Positions 47,301-58,148 of a stretch of DNA of 64,000 nt are shown here, in pieces. The stretch is taken from assembly GCA_037447655.1 (NCBI GenBank), contig JBBHKE010002706.1:436001-500000 (forward strand), given 5' to 3'. The DNA is from Zygnema cylindricum (lineage: Eukaryota > Streptophyta > Zygnematophyceae > Zygnematales > Zygnemataceae). The stretch's first letter is position 1, and the number at the start of each line of letters is the position of its first letter. Below the pieces are notes generated by a model. That model saw only the letters and a program-made list of their open reading frames with translations. It was not told where the DNA came from and made no database searches. A program made the translations under genes and the position numbers.

Positions 47301-47500
47301 CAACATTGAAAAGCTTCACTTGTACAAAGTAAAACTTGACATGATCGGCCCAATACAGATATTCCCTCCAATCAAAAATCGGAATTCGTGAAGGTAAGCC
47401 AGTAACTCGTTGTTTTGGGACAACTGGTGGTACTGAAAACGATGAGTGTAGTCATCCCAGAATGAAAACAAGCAAGAAGCCTTCACAAAAACCAGTCTAA
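44380..47500 (-). pseudogene. decayed Copia retroelement (gag-PR-IN-RT order)
   Basis: Read leftward: gag remnants (47,150-47,400, QKNEQALHLIKLMISKELHM); protease at about 46,400-46,560 with DCGSCVTHM in place of the usual DSGATSHM; integrase at about 45,780-46,060 with HLDVWGPAKV, NRYFVPFTDDYSRF and LRSDN; reverse transcriptase pieces at about 44,850-44,960 (KSLYGLK, APR) and 44,740-44,790 (YVDDLQLV); and a terminal block at 44,383-44,580 (EPGEAYYMSSNPYKHIVRSL). Many stops and frameshifts break every domain. About 45,080-45,720 is unrelated sequence inside it, probably a later insertion. It is not active, and no LTR pair was recognised. Confidence 0.8.
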
Positions 47501-48016
47501 AAAACAACAACTTTAATAGTTGATAAATCAGAAACTAAAGTCGAAATAGCTCTCCAAATATATTACAACATAGATAATAAAAAGAGGAACACACACACAA
47601 AATTACAAAGAATTCAGCCCACATATTTGTGAGATAATCACAGATAGAATTACCAAAAACAAAATTTTATGTTTTTGATACAAATTGTTCCTACTCATAT
47701 ACACTGAAGCTTTACTAAATGTACGCAGGCATACCGGCCCTACATATAACAACCTGGAACACGTAATGTTATGCGTATACCTGAAATGACAAGGTATGTC
47801 GAAAAAATGAATCCTACACTAATCAACTAATCAATTAAAGACAAAGACAAGCTCAAACAAATATTTACAACTTTGTAGGATTCTATATTCCACGTTAGAT
47901 CATCCAGTACATGATCTACTCTGAATAACATTTGTCGGCGGTCTCCGTCCGTTGCCCACATGTTACATAAAGATCTGTAGGTGAACCTCCACCTGTCATT
48001 TTGATCCTCAGTTGTA

Positions 48017-48090
48017 TCTGTACACCAACAGACGCATATTTTGAAATACTCACTGTACACCAACACACGCATATTTTGAAATACTCTTCC
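48017..48090 (+). repeat. ~37-bp tandem duplication
   Basis: TGTACACCAACAGACGCATA followed by TTTTGAAATACTC occurs twice. The stretch 47,510-48,260 is otherwise unassigned. Confidence 0.75.
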
Positions 48091-48274
48091 TTATAGAGGT
48101 GCGTGTCGCGGGAGTGTATTCATCGGTATACTTCTCAAAGAGTTAGTGTAACACCAATCTAGGTTTGTATTGACCAAACTTACTTAAAACATTCTAAGTC
48201 TTGAAAATCTCTTTCTCTCCCTCATATTCCGAGGCATAGAGAGGGCTAGTTTCCAAACGAACATGTTGTACAAG

Positions 48275-48470
48275 CCATATGACTCTTGTCACGCTAGTTG
48301 CAGGTCAACTGAAAGAATCTTTGCACGCTTCGTCAAACATCTATCGACGTTCAAAGCTTAGTTCTAACCTATAAAGATTATAACATTTTGTGAATTTGTG
48401 ATTTTTTTTGTTTTATGTCACGTCTGCTTTCCATAGTGGTTTTATGGAGAACCTTACCAGTAGGGCCCAA
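48275..48470 (+). repeat. dispersed ~190-bp repeat, copy 2
   Basis: Partner of 29,485-29,673. It carries the HASCRSTERIFARFVKH frame with an identically placed stop. A GC-rich stretch (48,640-48,760, CGCTGCCGCCCG units) follows and contrasts with the AT-rich surroundings. Confidence 0.6.
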
Positions 48471-48794
48471 ACAAGAATGGTTAGATTAAAACGTGTTCTT
48501 CATCTACATGCCCAAGGGGTCAATGCAAATAATGAAAACGTTGGTACTTGCAAGGCCTAATCAGTATATAAATAAGGAAACGTTGTTCACCTTCGGGGAA
48601 ACCCTTATATAGGCGTCGTGTTTGTCTTGATTTTTTTTTCCGTCACACGGTCGTACCGCGGGCACGATGTAGCGCTGCCGCCCGTCGCGGTATAGACCGC
48701 TGTAGCGTGGCAATATTCTACGCTGCCGCCCGCCCGCTAGAGTAATTCAACGTTGGCGCCAGCCTAGTGGCATAATTCTATGCTCTTGGCCGTT

Positions 48795-50275
48795 AATCGT
48801 CTAAGCGTTACATTGAACTTAGACGCAAATTGAAACGAAACCTCGTTAAAATCAACTGAACTACTGTAAGTTTTGCACATAAATATTCAAACGCACGAAG
48901 CGAATTTTTTCTGTCTAAAGTAAGAATGTCGATTAATAGATAGCGTGGCTCGATTTTGTCGCGCGTGACGACGCACATTTTTTGCATTTACTTTCAATTG
49001 ATATTTTTACGCCAGTTCGTTTTATTGTAGTGTACAAAGTTGATTTCATATGTGCGTTTTAATATTTCCGTACAACATTTATAGTACTTTAGTTTGAAAA
49101 GGTTTTGTTTCACTTTGCGTCTAAGTTCAATCTAAAGCTTAAACAATTAAATTTAAATTTTGCGGCTAAGGGTATGTCCCTATGTGCATAAGTAAGGGTT
49201 TTTTTATGTCGTTTTCTTGTAAAACTTAGCGTCGTACTGCCTAAGTTGCAACTATATGAAGGAATCGGAAATTTGTAGAGTACAATTTGCGTCATCGTCT
49301 AGCTTAAGATGTACGGAAATTTCTCGTCTTGTGTGTTTTGACCCACTTCCAAGACAAAAAACGTCATCTTTAACCTTACGTTTAAAACACATGCGCGATG
49401 TGTTTTATAACTAGGTATTTTCGATAAACAAATAGTAACATATATTCGCACGTGCTCTAATTTTCGAAAATTTTCATACGATTTCCAAGGACAAAGAAAA
49501 GTACATAATTTGCTATGTTTTGTCCGTTTGCGTTTGAATAAGACAAATAGAAGTACACAATTTGTTTGGTTTTGTCTGTTTTCGTCTAGTACTGGGTTTT
49601 TTTTTGCAGGGGTCTTCAAATTTTGATGCCATTTCACGTCGACTGGACAGGAGACGCAAAGGCAAAGCGCATCCTCTTTAACAGTGAAATGCATAGGCTG
49701 TAAGGGGGTACATATACAATGTCACGCTAAGACATGACGTCACAAACAGTTCTAAAAAATAACGTGCGACCACATATTGTAGATGCTGACAACCGTCAAA
49801 GGTATTGTCGACGTATACAATCGTCACAAACGTAAGTTAAGATATCCTCCTTACAAACATAGGGACACTTGAAAATCGGGTCCGGCGGATTTGCGCTAAA
49901 ATACAAAGTAAGTTTGTTGAGTTACAAGTACATTTGGACATACCCTAAGTGCTCTCACTTTGGGGCTTACGTAAAGACAAAAAGTGACTGTCTGTAACAC
50001 TTTTATTTACATGTGGTTTCCGTAGTTTTGTTACCGTAAACGTGTGCCGGCCGTGTGAATTGCTAATTTTATTATGACGGTCGACGTTTGCAAGTGCGGC
50101 AAAATTTTAAGCGGTTGAAACAATATTTTGAAAGTCTAATTTGTCCAACTGATTGACGTCAAATTTGTACTCAACGAGACTTTATTTGTACCAATGTGCA
50201 TTTAAAATATACAATTTTTGACAAAATGACGTAAGTGACTCTGCGCAACCAAAACAGTCCTTGTCAAGATCAAGT
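48795..50275. mobile_element. foldback element copy, left-truncated and interrupted
   Basis: Corresponds to about 25,825-26,517 of the element at 25.5-26.5 kb (AAGCGTTACATTGAACTTAG at the left; GCAACCAAAACAGTC at the right). It is interrupted at 49,170-49,945 by a Harbinger-like element. Confidence 0.8.
49170..49945. mobile_element. Harbinger-like non-autonomous element nested in a foldback element
   Basis: Ends GGGTATGTCCC and GGACATACCC, flanked by a TAA duplication (49,167-49,169 and 49,946-49,948). The uninterrupted relative near 26,195 reads through this point (GCGGTTAAGTGGTCTC versus GCGGCTAA|...|TAAGTGCTCTC). No transposase is encoded. Confidence 0.85.
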
Positions 50276-51548
50276 CCCCTATCTAAATATTACGCGGTGG
50301 CTAATCCATTGAAATGAACCAACTCGCGAACACGCGCATGTAAACGGATGAAATGCGAAATGCACGGACGCTAATCAAACCACTTAAAATCATTAATCGG
50401 ACGGTTGTTGCATATTTTTTCAGTATATGCTCGTCTTTTTCGTACCTGCTTGTGACGGGCAAAGTGAAAAATAACGAGTACTCTTCCTCACTCTAAAATT
50501 TCCCTACTCATGTGGCGCGTGCGTGGGTCATTTTTCATTCGTTATTTTGGTGATACTTGATTTGAAATCACCTCGCGAGGTGATTTTTGATTAAGTTTTT
50601 TGAAGGTTTGGATTCTCTTGCCAAAAAAAGAAAACGCCAAAATGCGTTCATATGACGACAAATGTAAAGTACATTCGAAGTATCGAATCGACGTTCACTG
50701 TACTGTCGTAAAAGTGATTTTTTCGTACGGCTAAAGTTTTTCTCGTTAGGGACTGAATTTTGATGGAAAACGACGGGGAAAAGTCGATACTTTGATACAT
50801 GGGGACGCACCCTAACTGTTAGAAATGAAAGAGCAAAGCGAAGAAAGGGCTTAAGTGGTACGATGACAATAGTACGCATAAGGGTGAAGTTCCATTAGGG
50901 AAAAAATGAAGTTGTTTACTGAATGTTGTACTGTTTCGTACAACGTCTTTCCAAAAAAAAATGTGAGAAAAGGGCTACTGAAATGATTGATTTGATTCTC
51001 TAAGGTTATGGGCGTAAATCTAGACCGTCATATGCAAAATTGGATACGCCATCGGTCGAACCTACCAGTTTGCAACAATTGACGTGAAGGAGGTTAATTT
51101 TATGAGCCTGAACGCGCGTAAAAGTAAAAAAAATATCCACGATGATCGCTCGACTAGGTGGCTACACGTCGCATAGACCATGTGCCTTACGCCAGGTGGA
51201 TGCGAGGCAGCTGCAAGCTGCGAGAAAATCTTTGACGGAGGATATTCTTTCACGCTGCTGTTGCCATCGCACAACCATACTGACATTTTCGTACGTCTGT
51301 ACAAATTTTATTCAATACGTCGTGCGAGTTACTTTTTACCTCCGGTGGTACAAATATGTGGTCACACTTTGGTGTCAAAGATTATTTGAAGATTTGCAAA
51401 ATCTTATTAGTCTACTACGTGGATCCAATCAATATGTGCCACGCAAATAAAATGTCGATTACTGACCGACACAATGGAACTTCACAATGGAACTAAAGCC
51501 TCCAGTAGACGTATTTTTTCGTTTATTGAGACCGCCTAATGGAACTAA

Positions 51549-52498
51549 GGGTACGTCCCCATGTATTAAAGTATCTACTTTTCTCTGTCTTTTTGCCCTA
51601 AAATTCAAGGAACTTTGAAAAAAACTTTAACCGTACGAGAAAATTATGTTTACCAAATTAAAGTATACGTCAATTCGTACTTTGGATGTACGGCGTGTTT
51701 GTCGTCATATGAATGCATTTTGGTGTATTCCCCTTTTCGACCCCCGGGCAAGAGAATCCAGCCCAAAAAAAAACTTAAACCAAAATCACCTCGAGGAGGT
51801 GATTTTAGTTCAAGTACCGCCCAAACAGCGAATGAAAAATGACCCACGCACGCGCCACAAGAATGTGAAAATTTTAGGACTAGGGAGAGTCCTCGCTATT
51901 TTTATCCGTGCCCGTCACGCGCATGTACGGAAAAAAATCTGCAGGGGTCTCGGACCTCCACTTTCATTCATGGGGTCCTTTGCAAAATTTTGCGCCGTCG
52001 TCGCCTCTCCCCTCTCCCTCTCACACTATCACTTTTATCTCACACTATGCAGAATGAGGCACGACAATATTGGTATAAAATGAAAGATATTTTAAAAATA
52101 TTATTTTTGACATTTTTTAGGTTTTTTTTTAATGGCAAGTCGAGCGAGAAAAGTAGAAAAAACGAAATCGGAAAACCATGGCAGAAAATCATTGAATTAG
52201 TGACGTCGACGTTGTCACAGGTGAGCGTGACATCACAAATGTCACCAATCCCTAAACATTTGCAACTTCACAAAAATCTAGACGTCTACCACTGTCACTG
52301 TTTTTGTTGGCGTCACTAATCGTCGGAAGTTTCGTAGTCGCCTTCAATCGTCACAAGTTGTACCTACATCTACAACCGTCACATTCTAAAGTTCCGATTT
52401 CATTTTCGCACATAGGGACGCTCTTCAAAGTAGTACGGAGAATCCTTACTACAGTCCAAAATACTTTATCAAAGTACCGATTTCATGGGGAGGTACCC
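51549..52498. mobile_element. Harbinger-like non-autonomous element (950 bp)
   Basis: Ends GGGTACGTCCCCATG and CATGGGGAGGTACCC, flanked by a TAA duplication (51,546-51,548 and 52,499-52,501). Copy A of the duplication is uninterrupted at this point (about 40,115). It contains the palindrome at 51,782-51,806. Short open frames inside have no recognisable domain. Confidence 0.85.
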
Positions 52499-52727
52499 TA
52501 AGGCCTAATTTGTATAGTATAAAGATATATTTTGACATTGAGATTGGTCGGTTTGAAAATCTTTGACTACTTTCAATATGCGATCTTTAATTCACGTGAT
52601 ACCACTTAAATAAAGACACGTGGCATTGCTTACATTATCCCCGGATGACACCTTGTCCGGAGCCTTACAGCTGAGAATATTGTCCGTACAATTACAAAGA
52701 CCTCGTGACGGAACTTGAGACTCCAAA

Positions 52728-55700
52728 AGGAAGAAGCTTTATTTCAAAAAGTGCGATGGAAAAAACCATCAAAGTACAAAGGGTTTCAAAAAAAGGGGAA
52801 AAAAAAGCTTAGTGCTAAAAAATAGCCAAAGGAAACTAAGGAAAAGAAAACATGTGAAAACACCAAATCAAACTAGAAAAACTACCAAAAACAAACAAAT
52901 TTACTAAAGATGACACTATACAAGTTGACTATACAACCCTAACCAACTAAACCCCACACCCCCGAAGATCGTGGATGTGGATTGGATCTCGTGGTGGAAG
53001 ATCTGGGAGGCCGCGCCTGTCATCCGCCACCGTGCTCCGCCGTAGAAGGGCCGCAGCTTGCGCTCGTTGAAGAGCTACTGATACCCGTTGACGGTAAAAA
53101 GCAACAAGAAGGCTCGGGGGAGGGCTCCCGGAGCCCCGGAAATCAGATGTCTTCTTTGCAAAGTTACGAAGGAAATCATCAAAAGACTTGTCCAAAGTAC
53201 CAAAAATTTCTGCAGCAAATGGCACAAAATGGTCCGCCGGGTCTCGGTGAGCGTAATCCTTTTCCTTTGAAGTTGTTGCGTCCCGAGCCGCCACGCCTGT
53301 ATGCACCGCCGCGCGAGAAGAAACGTGGGTCCCAGTCGGATCCGTGAGTACGACATCACCCAAAGTCCTCCCAGCCCCATGGAGGAAAACCAAGTCAACC
53401 CGAGGACTTCGAAGGCCGTTAGACTGGGAGCGAGGAGGTAGAACATGAGAAACTTCTCGCCTCACGGTGTAACCTGCTTCAGTGCCAATTGCAGCAATTG
53501 AGTCGCGAACCAAATCATGCGCAACAGTACGTTCATCGCCCCTGGAGCAACGTAGTAGATGAATCCCGTCTGGGTCGATTGGGTGACTACAAACACAATG
53601 GGGTCGCCCAAGAAGAGCAGGGTGAGGCAAACCCAAACGTAGACGTAGGGCAGATGTGAACTGATCCGAAGTCAAACGAAGTGTTGAAAAAACCGGCGTG
53701 GCTTGCAACCACGCACCAGCCCCTGGTCCAGAACACGAACGCAGTCGAGCCCGCGATTGAGCAGAAGGTAGCGCGTTCAAAAGGTTATGGAATTCAGCGA
53801 CTGCCAATTGCTCAGTTATGCGATGTTGGAGATGGAAGTTGTTGTCCGAAATAAGAGTTGGAAAAGGTGGAACCTGGTTTCGTGCATTAGGCGGGAGCAG
53901 TGCACGCGCAGAGAGAAGGGTCTCATGAAAAGGAAAAAGCTTTTCCTCCACCTTAGGGACCGCCTGAGCTAGAATTGGAACGTCATCGACGATAAAGCGA
54001 GAGGTGATGGAAGGTGCCACCAAAGCCCAACTACCCAAATAGGCCGCTGGAGCAACGCTAGCCACAGGAATCAAACCTAAGCCGCCATTAGAAATAGGGA
54101 GACTTGCTTGTTGGCGGGCAAACGAGCCCTCCGGCCGATCAAAAATCCCATGCCCAACGATGTGGTGAAGCACGCTAAAAAGTTTTTCATCAAAGTCTTT
54201 CAAAGAAGACAAAAACGGAGCCGTTGGTGGGACTGTCCGGGCGAGATATAACGGACGTTGAGCAAAACAACGGGTGAGGATTGCGAAAGCCACTTGGGAG
54301 TCAGAGAGCTTAGGAAGGTCATCAGAGTGGGAGAGGTCCTCTAACAAAGCATCAGTAACAACTTGGTTAACAAAAGATGGGGTTCCGATAGGGGATCCTA
54401 AAGCTTTAATTCCCTCCGTCGAAGACGCAATTCGAAAACCCATAGGGACAGGGTAGTCGGAAGGTAAGCCTTGGGGGCACCACGCCACACATTCAGATGG
54501 CTTAATTGATAAGCCGATCTTAGAAAGTTGCTCTGCAAAATGGGCGAAGGCAGACAGAACTTGGTCTCGGGGCCCGACAATATGCGTATCATCCGCAATT
54601 GAAGGGAATAAACAACCAGGAAAAGCTGCAGCAGAGTCACGTAATGCTTGAAGGTGAGCCAACGCAAAAAGGGGTGCCCCCAAAGGATCACCCTGGCGAG
54701 TGCCAGTCGCAGATTCTAAGGTGGCAACATCACCAAACGGACCGCCTAGAGGAAAGATGAGGGGGCTTGGACGAGAATAAAAGGCACGCACAAAAGGGAA
54801 AATCAGGTTAATCGGCGATGGTGCATGCCTTAATTCTCGAAAGATAGCATTACGATTCACTGTGTTAAATGCGTTGGCAACATCCACTTGAAGGACCACC
54901 CAATCTGGATGGAGATCCAGAAGAGCACGAAGGCCATGAACAACTGCCTCACACCCCCCCCTAGTAGCAACTCCAAACTGATGCGGTGTAAAATGGTCAT
55001 GGAAGGCCCCTTGAAGTTGAATACACATCGCACGAGCCACCAAACGGTACAAAACTTCTCCAATAGCAATAGGGCGAATGCCACCGGCAGGTTTCGAAAC
55101 AGCTACAAGACGTGCCGCAGAGAGAAGAGGTACAACATGATGAGGGACGTGCCGCCGAGCCACCCTAGAAGCCACTTTAAAAAGAAGGTCAAAACCCTGA
55201 GAAGGGGACTCAGGGGGAAATACATCCCGCAAGAGCTCGTAAACCATGCCAGATGGGCCTCCAGCTGAAAGATGAGGAGACCGAATCAAAGCTTTTGTAA
55301 AAGCTTCTCGCTCCAAGTCAAAAGACTCGAGTGGATCATGCACCTCAACGAAAGGAAGGAGCTCGTCACGGGCAGGAGGATGGAGCAAACGCAAAGCTTC
55401 AACCGTTGCCTCTGAAGACGGAGATGGGGTGAAAGGTCTAAGAGCACGAGCAGCTCGAGAAAACTCTCCAGAACGACCTAGATGGACAGCCCGGTGTAGT
55501 CTCGCCGTGGAGCCTGGTAATGGGGCATGACGCTTGGGAGGGGACATGGAAAGACCTATGGCACGATCCGTGTGCTCTTGTTGCAATGACTCCCAATCCC
55601 CCCTCAAAAATCGTTGGCAACGAGCTTTTGTCTCACGAGCCCCGCTCGCACCCCCCCTTGATGGCAAAACCAAAACCCAAAGAGGAAACAAAAAGAGTAA

Positions 55701-56228
55701 GTGCCACGCCGCGTCGTTGGCGATGTCTTCAGCCAATAAGGCTAAAGGGAGTCGAAGAGCCGCTTGGACAGAATCACGAAGATTGCTCGGGATACGAGTG
55801 TACAATCGAGGGCGTGGATAGCCCAAATGGTAACACCCAAGAACGTCGAGGCGACGAACATATTGCCAATCAGTCGGAGATGGTTGTTGACGAACAATTG
55901 GTGGAGAAGGGTGGCCCTTATCTGGGGGCGGGATACCCTTAGGAGTAAGAGGACATGACTTCAAATGCCTCGACAAACCGCCACCCGCCACATATAACCT
56001 TCCACACTGAGGACAAGGTACCCTCGGTGAACCAAAACTTGACGATGGAGGTAACGAAGGTGGTTGTGAAAGAGGGATGGAATGCATTGGCTGAGAATGC
56101 TCCGAAGGTGGTGGTGAAAGAGGGGTGGAATGCGTTGGTTGAGAATGCTCCTGAAAGTGGGGTGGACGGTAAGGGGCACCAATGAGAGGGGGAGGCTCGT
56201 TGCTTAAAGATTGCGATGGAAAAGAAGA
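52728..56228 (-). mobile_element. full-length LINE insertion with ~12-bp target duplication
   Basis: GACTCCAAAAGG (from about 52,718) and GACTCTAAAAAG (from 56,228) flank the element. Copy A has a single uninterrupted GACTCTAAAAAAG at about 40,348, which is the empty site. The 3' untranslated part is about 220 bases and A/T-rich. A clear poly(A) tail was not seen. Confidence 0.75.
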
Positions 56229-56273
56229 CTCTAAAAAGTACAAAGAAGCTTCTAGTGGAAAGAAGCTTGCCAA
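52947..56273 (-). CDS. LINE ORF: zinc finger, reverse transcriptase, restriction-like endonuclease
   Basis: Intact 1108-aa frame of a site-specific-type (R2/NeSL/Utopia-like) non-LTR retrotransposon. A Pro/Ser-rich N-terminus holds a C2HC finger (CPQCGRLYVAGGGLSRHLKSC spacing; C87, C90, H103, C107). Reverse transcriptase spans roughly residues 340-640: AVSKPAGGIRPIAIGEVLYR, VLQVDVANAFNTVNR (about 463), GTRQGDPLGAPLF, and IADDTHIVG (catalytic ADD, about 561). The C-terminus has a CCHC-like motif (CVCSHPIDPDGIHLLRC, about 894). It is followed by a PD-(D/E)XK-like endonuclease (about 900-1010) with RREVSHVL, SPRVDLVF and LGDVVLTDPT. There is no N-terminal APE endonuclease. The ORF has no stops or frameshifts, so the insertion may be recent. 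It would nick a target and prime reverse transcription from its own RNA. Exact clade is uncertain. Confidence 0.9.
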   Translation of the reverse strand: MASFFPLEASLYFLESSFPSQSLSNEPPPLIGAPYRPPHFQEHSQPTHSTPLSPPPSEHSQPMHSIPLSQPPSLPPSSSFGSPRVPCPQCGRLYVAGGGLSRHLKSCPLTPKGIPPPDKGHPSPPIVRQQPSPTDWQYVRRLDVLGCYHLGYPRPRLYTRIPSNLRDSVQAALRLPLALLAEDIANDAAWHLLFLFPLWVLVLPSRGGASGARETKARCQRFLRGDWESLQQEHTDRAIGLSMSPPKRHAPLPGSTARLHRAVHLGRSGEFSRAARALRPFTPSPSSEATVEALRLLHPPARDELLPFVEVHDPLESFDLEREAFTKALIRSPHLSAGGPSGMVYELLRDVFPPESPSQGFDLLFKVASRVARRHVPHHVVPLLSAARLVAVSKPAGGIRPIAIGEVLYRLVARAMCIQLQGAFHDHFTPHQFGVATRGGCEAVVHGLRALLDLHPDWVVLQVDVANAFNTVNRNAIFRELRHAPSPINLIFPFVRAFYSRPSPLIFPLGGPFGDVATLESATGTRQGDPLGAPLFALAHLQALRDSAAAFPGCLFPSIADDTHIVGPRDQVLSAFAHFAEQLSKIGLSIKPSECVAWCPQGLPSDYPVPMGFRIASSTEGIKALGSPIGTPSFVNQVVTDALLEDLSHSDDLPKLSDSQVAFAILTRCFAQRPLYLARTVPPTAPFLSSLKDFDEKLFSVLHHIVGHGIFDRPEGSFARQQASLPISNGGLGLIPVASVAPAAYLGSWALVAPSITSRFIVDDVPILAQAVPKVEEKLFPFHETLLSARALLPPNARNQVPPFPTLISDNNFHLQHRITEQLAVAEFHNLLNALPSAQSRARLRSCSGPGAGAWLQATPVFSTLRLTSDQFTSALRLRLGLPHPALLGRPHCVCSHPIDPDGIHLLRCSRGDERTVAHDLVRDSIAAIGTEAGYTVRREVSHVLPPRSQSNGLRSPRVDLVFLHGAGRTLGDVVLTDPTGTHVSSRAAVHTGVAARDATTSKEKDYAHRDPADHFVPFAAEIFGTLDKSFDDFLRNFAKKTSDFRGSGSPPPSLLVAFYRQRVSVALQRAQAAALLRRSTVADDRRGLPDLPPRDPIHIHDLRGCGV

Positions 56274-56651
56274 ACCGTACTACCAATAGAATCATTGAGG
56301 TATCGTACGGTCATACCTTTTTCTGGTTTGGAAATACGTGACCTGTACCCTATAATGTCGGTGCCGTACATTCCATTGTTAGGATATACACGTGGAGATG
56401 TTTCCGGCTTTATCTACAAGCCTGGACACCTGTATAACGAAACAGCTCCCAGTGGACATCCGGACTTTCCAAAGCTTTCCGTACGGAATGAATCATTGAT
56501 GACAGATTTAAAGTTTGGAGTACAGTAGAGAACTGTATTGTACTGACACATGTCGAACGATAACTACAGTATTGTACTTGTAGAGCAAGGGCTTCTTTGC
56601 CTATCGTACCGATTTTCACTCGATTTTACGTGTTCAGATACTATTATATTA

Positions 56652-56752
56652 CACCCTAAAAAACCCTAAAATACCCTAACAAAAAATCCTAAAAAACCCT
56701 GAAAAATCCAAAATAACCCTAAAAAACCCAAAAAAACCCTAAAAACTCTAGT
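56652..56752 (+). repeat. CCCTAAAA-rich stretch (telomere-like), copy B
   Basis: About ten imperfect ACCCTAAAAAA units, also present in copy A at 40,738-40,800. They resemble plant-type telomere repeats but are interstitial and degenerate. Confidence 0.7.
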
Positions 56753-57518
56753 AGACTACGGAAAGCCGCCGATATTTACCCGGTTGATATCGCAGTTATT
56801 CCGATATATGTTTTCAATTACCGATATCAGTCTTTTTTTAGGACCTAAAAACAAACCATCTATATTCCCCGGCACCGACATGTCAGATTATTCAGGATTT
56901 CCGGTACGAATCGTACCTTCCTTGGTCAGAAAGGATTCAGATACAGTTAACAAATTTATATATTATAAGTCATAAAAACTGTATCGTACTTCTGTATCGC
57001 GATTTTACATGTCGAAGCGGCAGTATAAAATCGCGAATCAAATCGCAGTATTCGGGAAGATCTTTGTCACTCTTCCTTGCGATGGACGATCGAGATTTGA
57101 CAGTGACCAAATCGACACGCGTCACTGTTTCTTTTGAAAAAGCCAAAACAGGCTGTACAATCACGCGTCACCTTCCACGTGGCCAATACTACAGTACAGT
57201 ACTATTATTGTTCTGAGCCCCAAAACGACAAAATCGGAGCGATTTTGTTCGTTTCAAAAGACTAACTAAAATTAACGCTGGCAAACACACCGCACCTGTG
57301 ATTATAGTCAAGACGTACATATATTTTCATCTTCCGTACATATAAAAAGTCGGGAGTCGGGGTTCACCAAAACCCTCCCTCCGGCGCCAGAGGGTCATTT
57401 CTGACTCTTAGATTTTCTTGACGCATTCCGGCGGTCCAATGGGACGATCTCTTCCGTGCATTTACGGAGATTGCGGAAACAAGGCGGTTTTAAGCTGATC
57501 CACTCTGGCGTCTACTGT

Positions 57519-57725
57519 ACACCGCCAATCGTTATTAGCGTTGTGTACGCAAATTCCGTCCCGCTTTTTTTTTTTTATTCTCAAATAGAATTATCCACAC
57601 TATTAAAAAAAAACCCTAATTCCTAATTAGAATAGACGATTTCCTCGAAAATTTTCAAATTCCCAATTAGCGTAAACCACGCTAATTATTCGTAAACGCT
57701 AAAAAAACTTACACGCTAATAACGC
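57519..57725. mobile_element. small MITE, CACCGCCAATCGTTATTAGC ends
   Basis: Present in copy B only. Copy A reads CTACTGTAGCGTGCCACAA, whereas B reads CTACTGTA, then the element, then GCGTGCCACAA. The right inverted end is partial (CACGCTAATAACG). Confidence 0.6.
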
Positions 57726-58148
57726 GTGCCACAAACCCTAAAACTTTTTATTTTAGGCCGGTTTCACATGTTGGATAGCACTATTTTTCACACATGCGAA
57801 CTCATCGGACTCGTGAAGGAACAGCTCAGGTCATACCTAAGCCCTAAAACCGTACGGTTCCGGCGGTTAAAAAAGCCGTTACTTAATTTAAATGTTTTTC
57901 AGCCAAATTTTTAGCCTTCTGGCAACTTTTTTGTTACCGATATTTTTTTTTTTTGAAGTTTTGTTGAAGGTCTAATGAGAGGCGATTCAAATGCCACGTG
58001 TCATCATCTCAAACCAATAAAACTCCTGGATCGAAATTCGGCTACGGTACTTTAATCCATGTAACCAATTATGATAAGACACGTGGCATTAATATCTAAA
58101 GTAGGCGTCATTGCCCTATATAGGTATAAGCGGCATCTACAGTACAGT

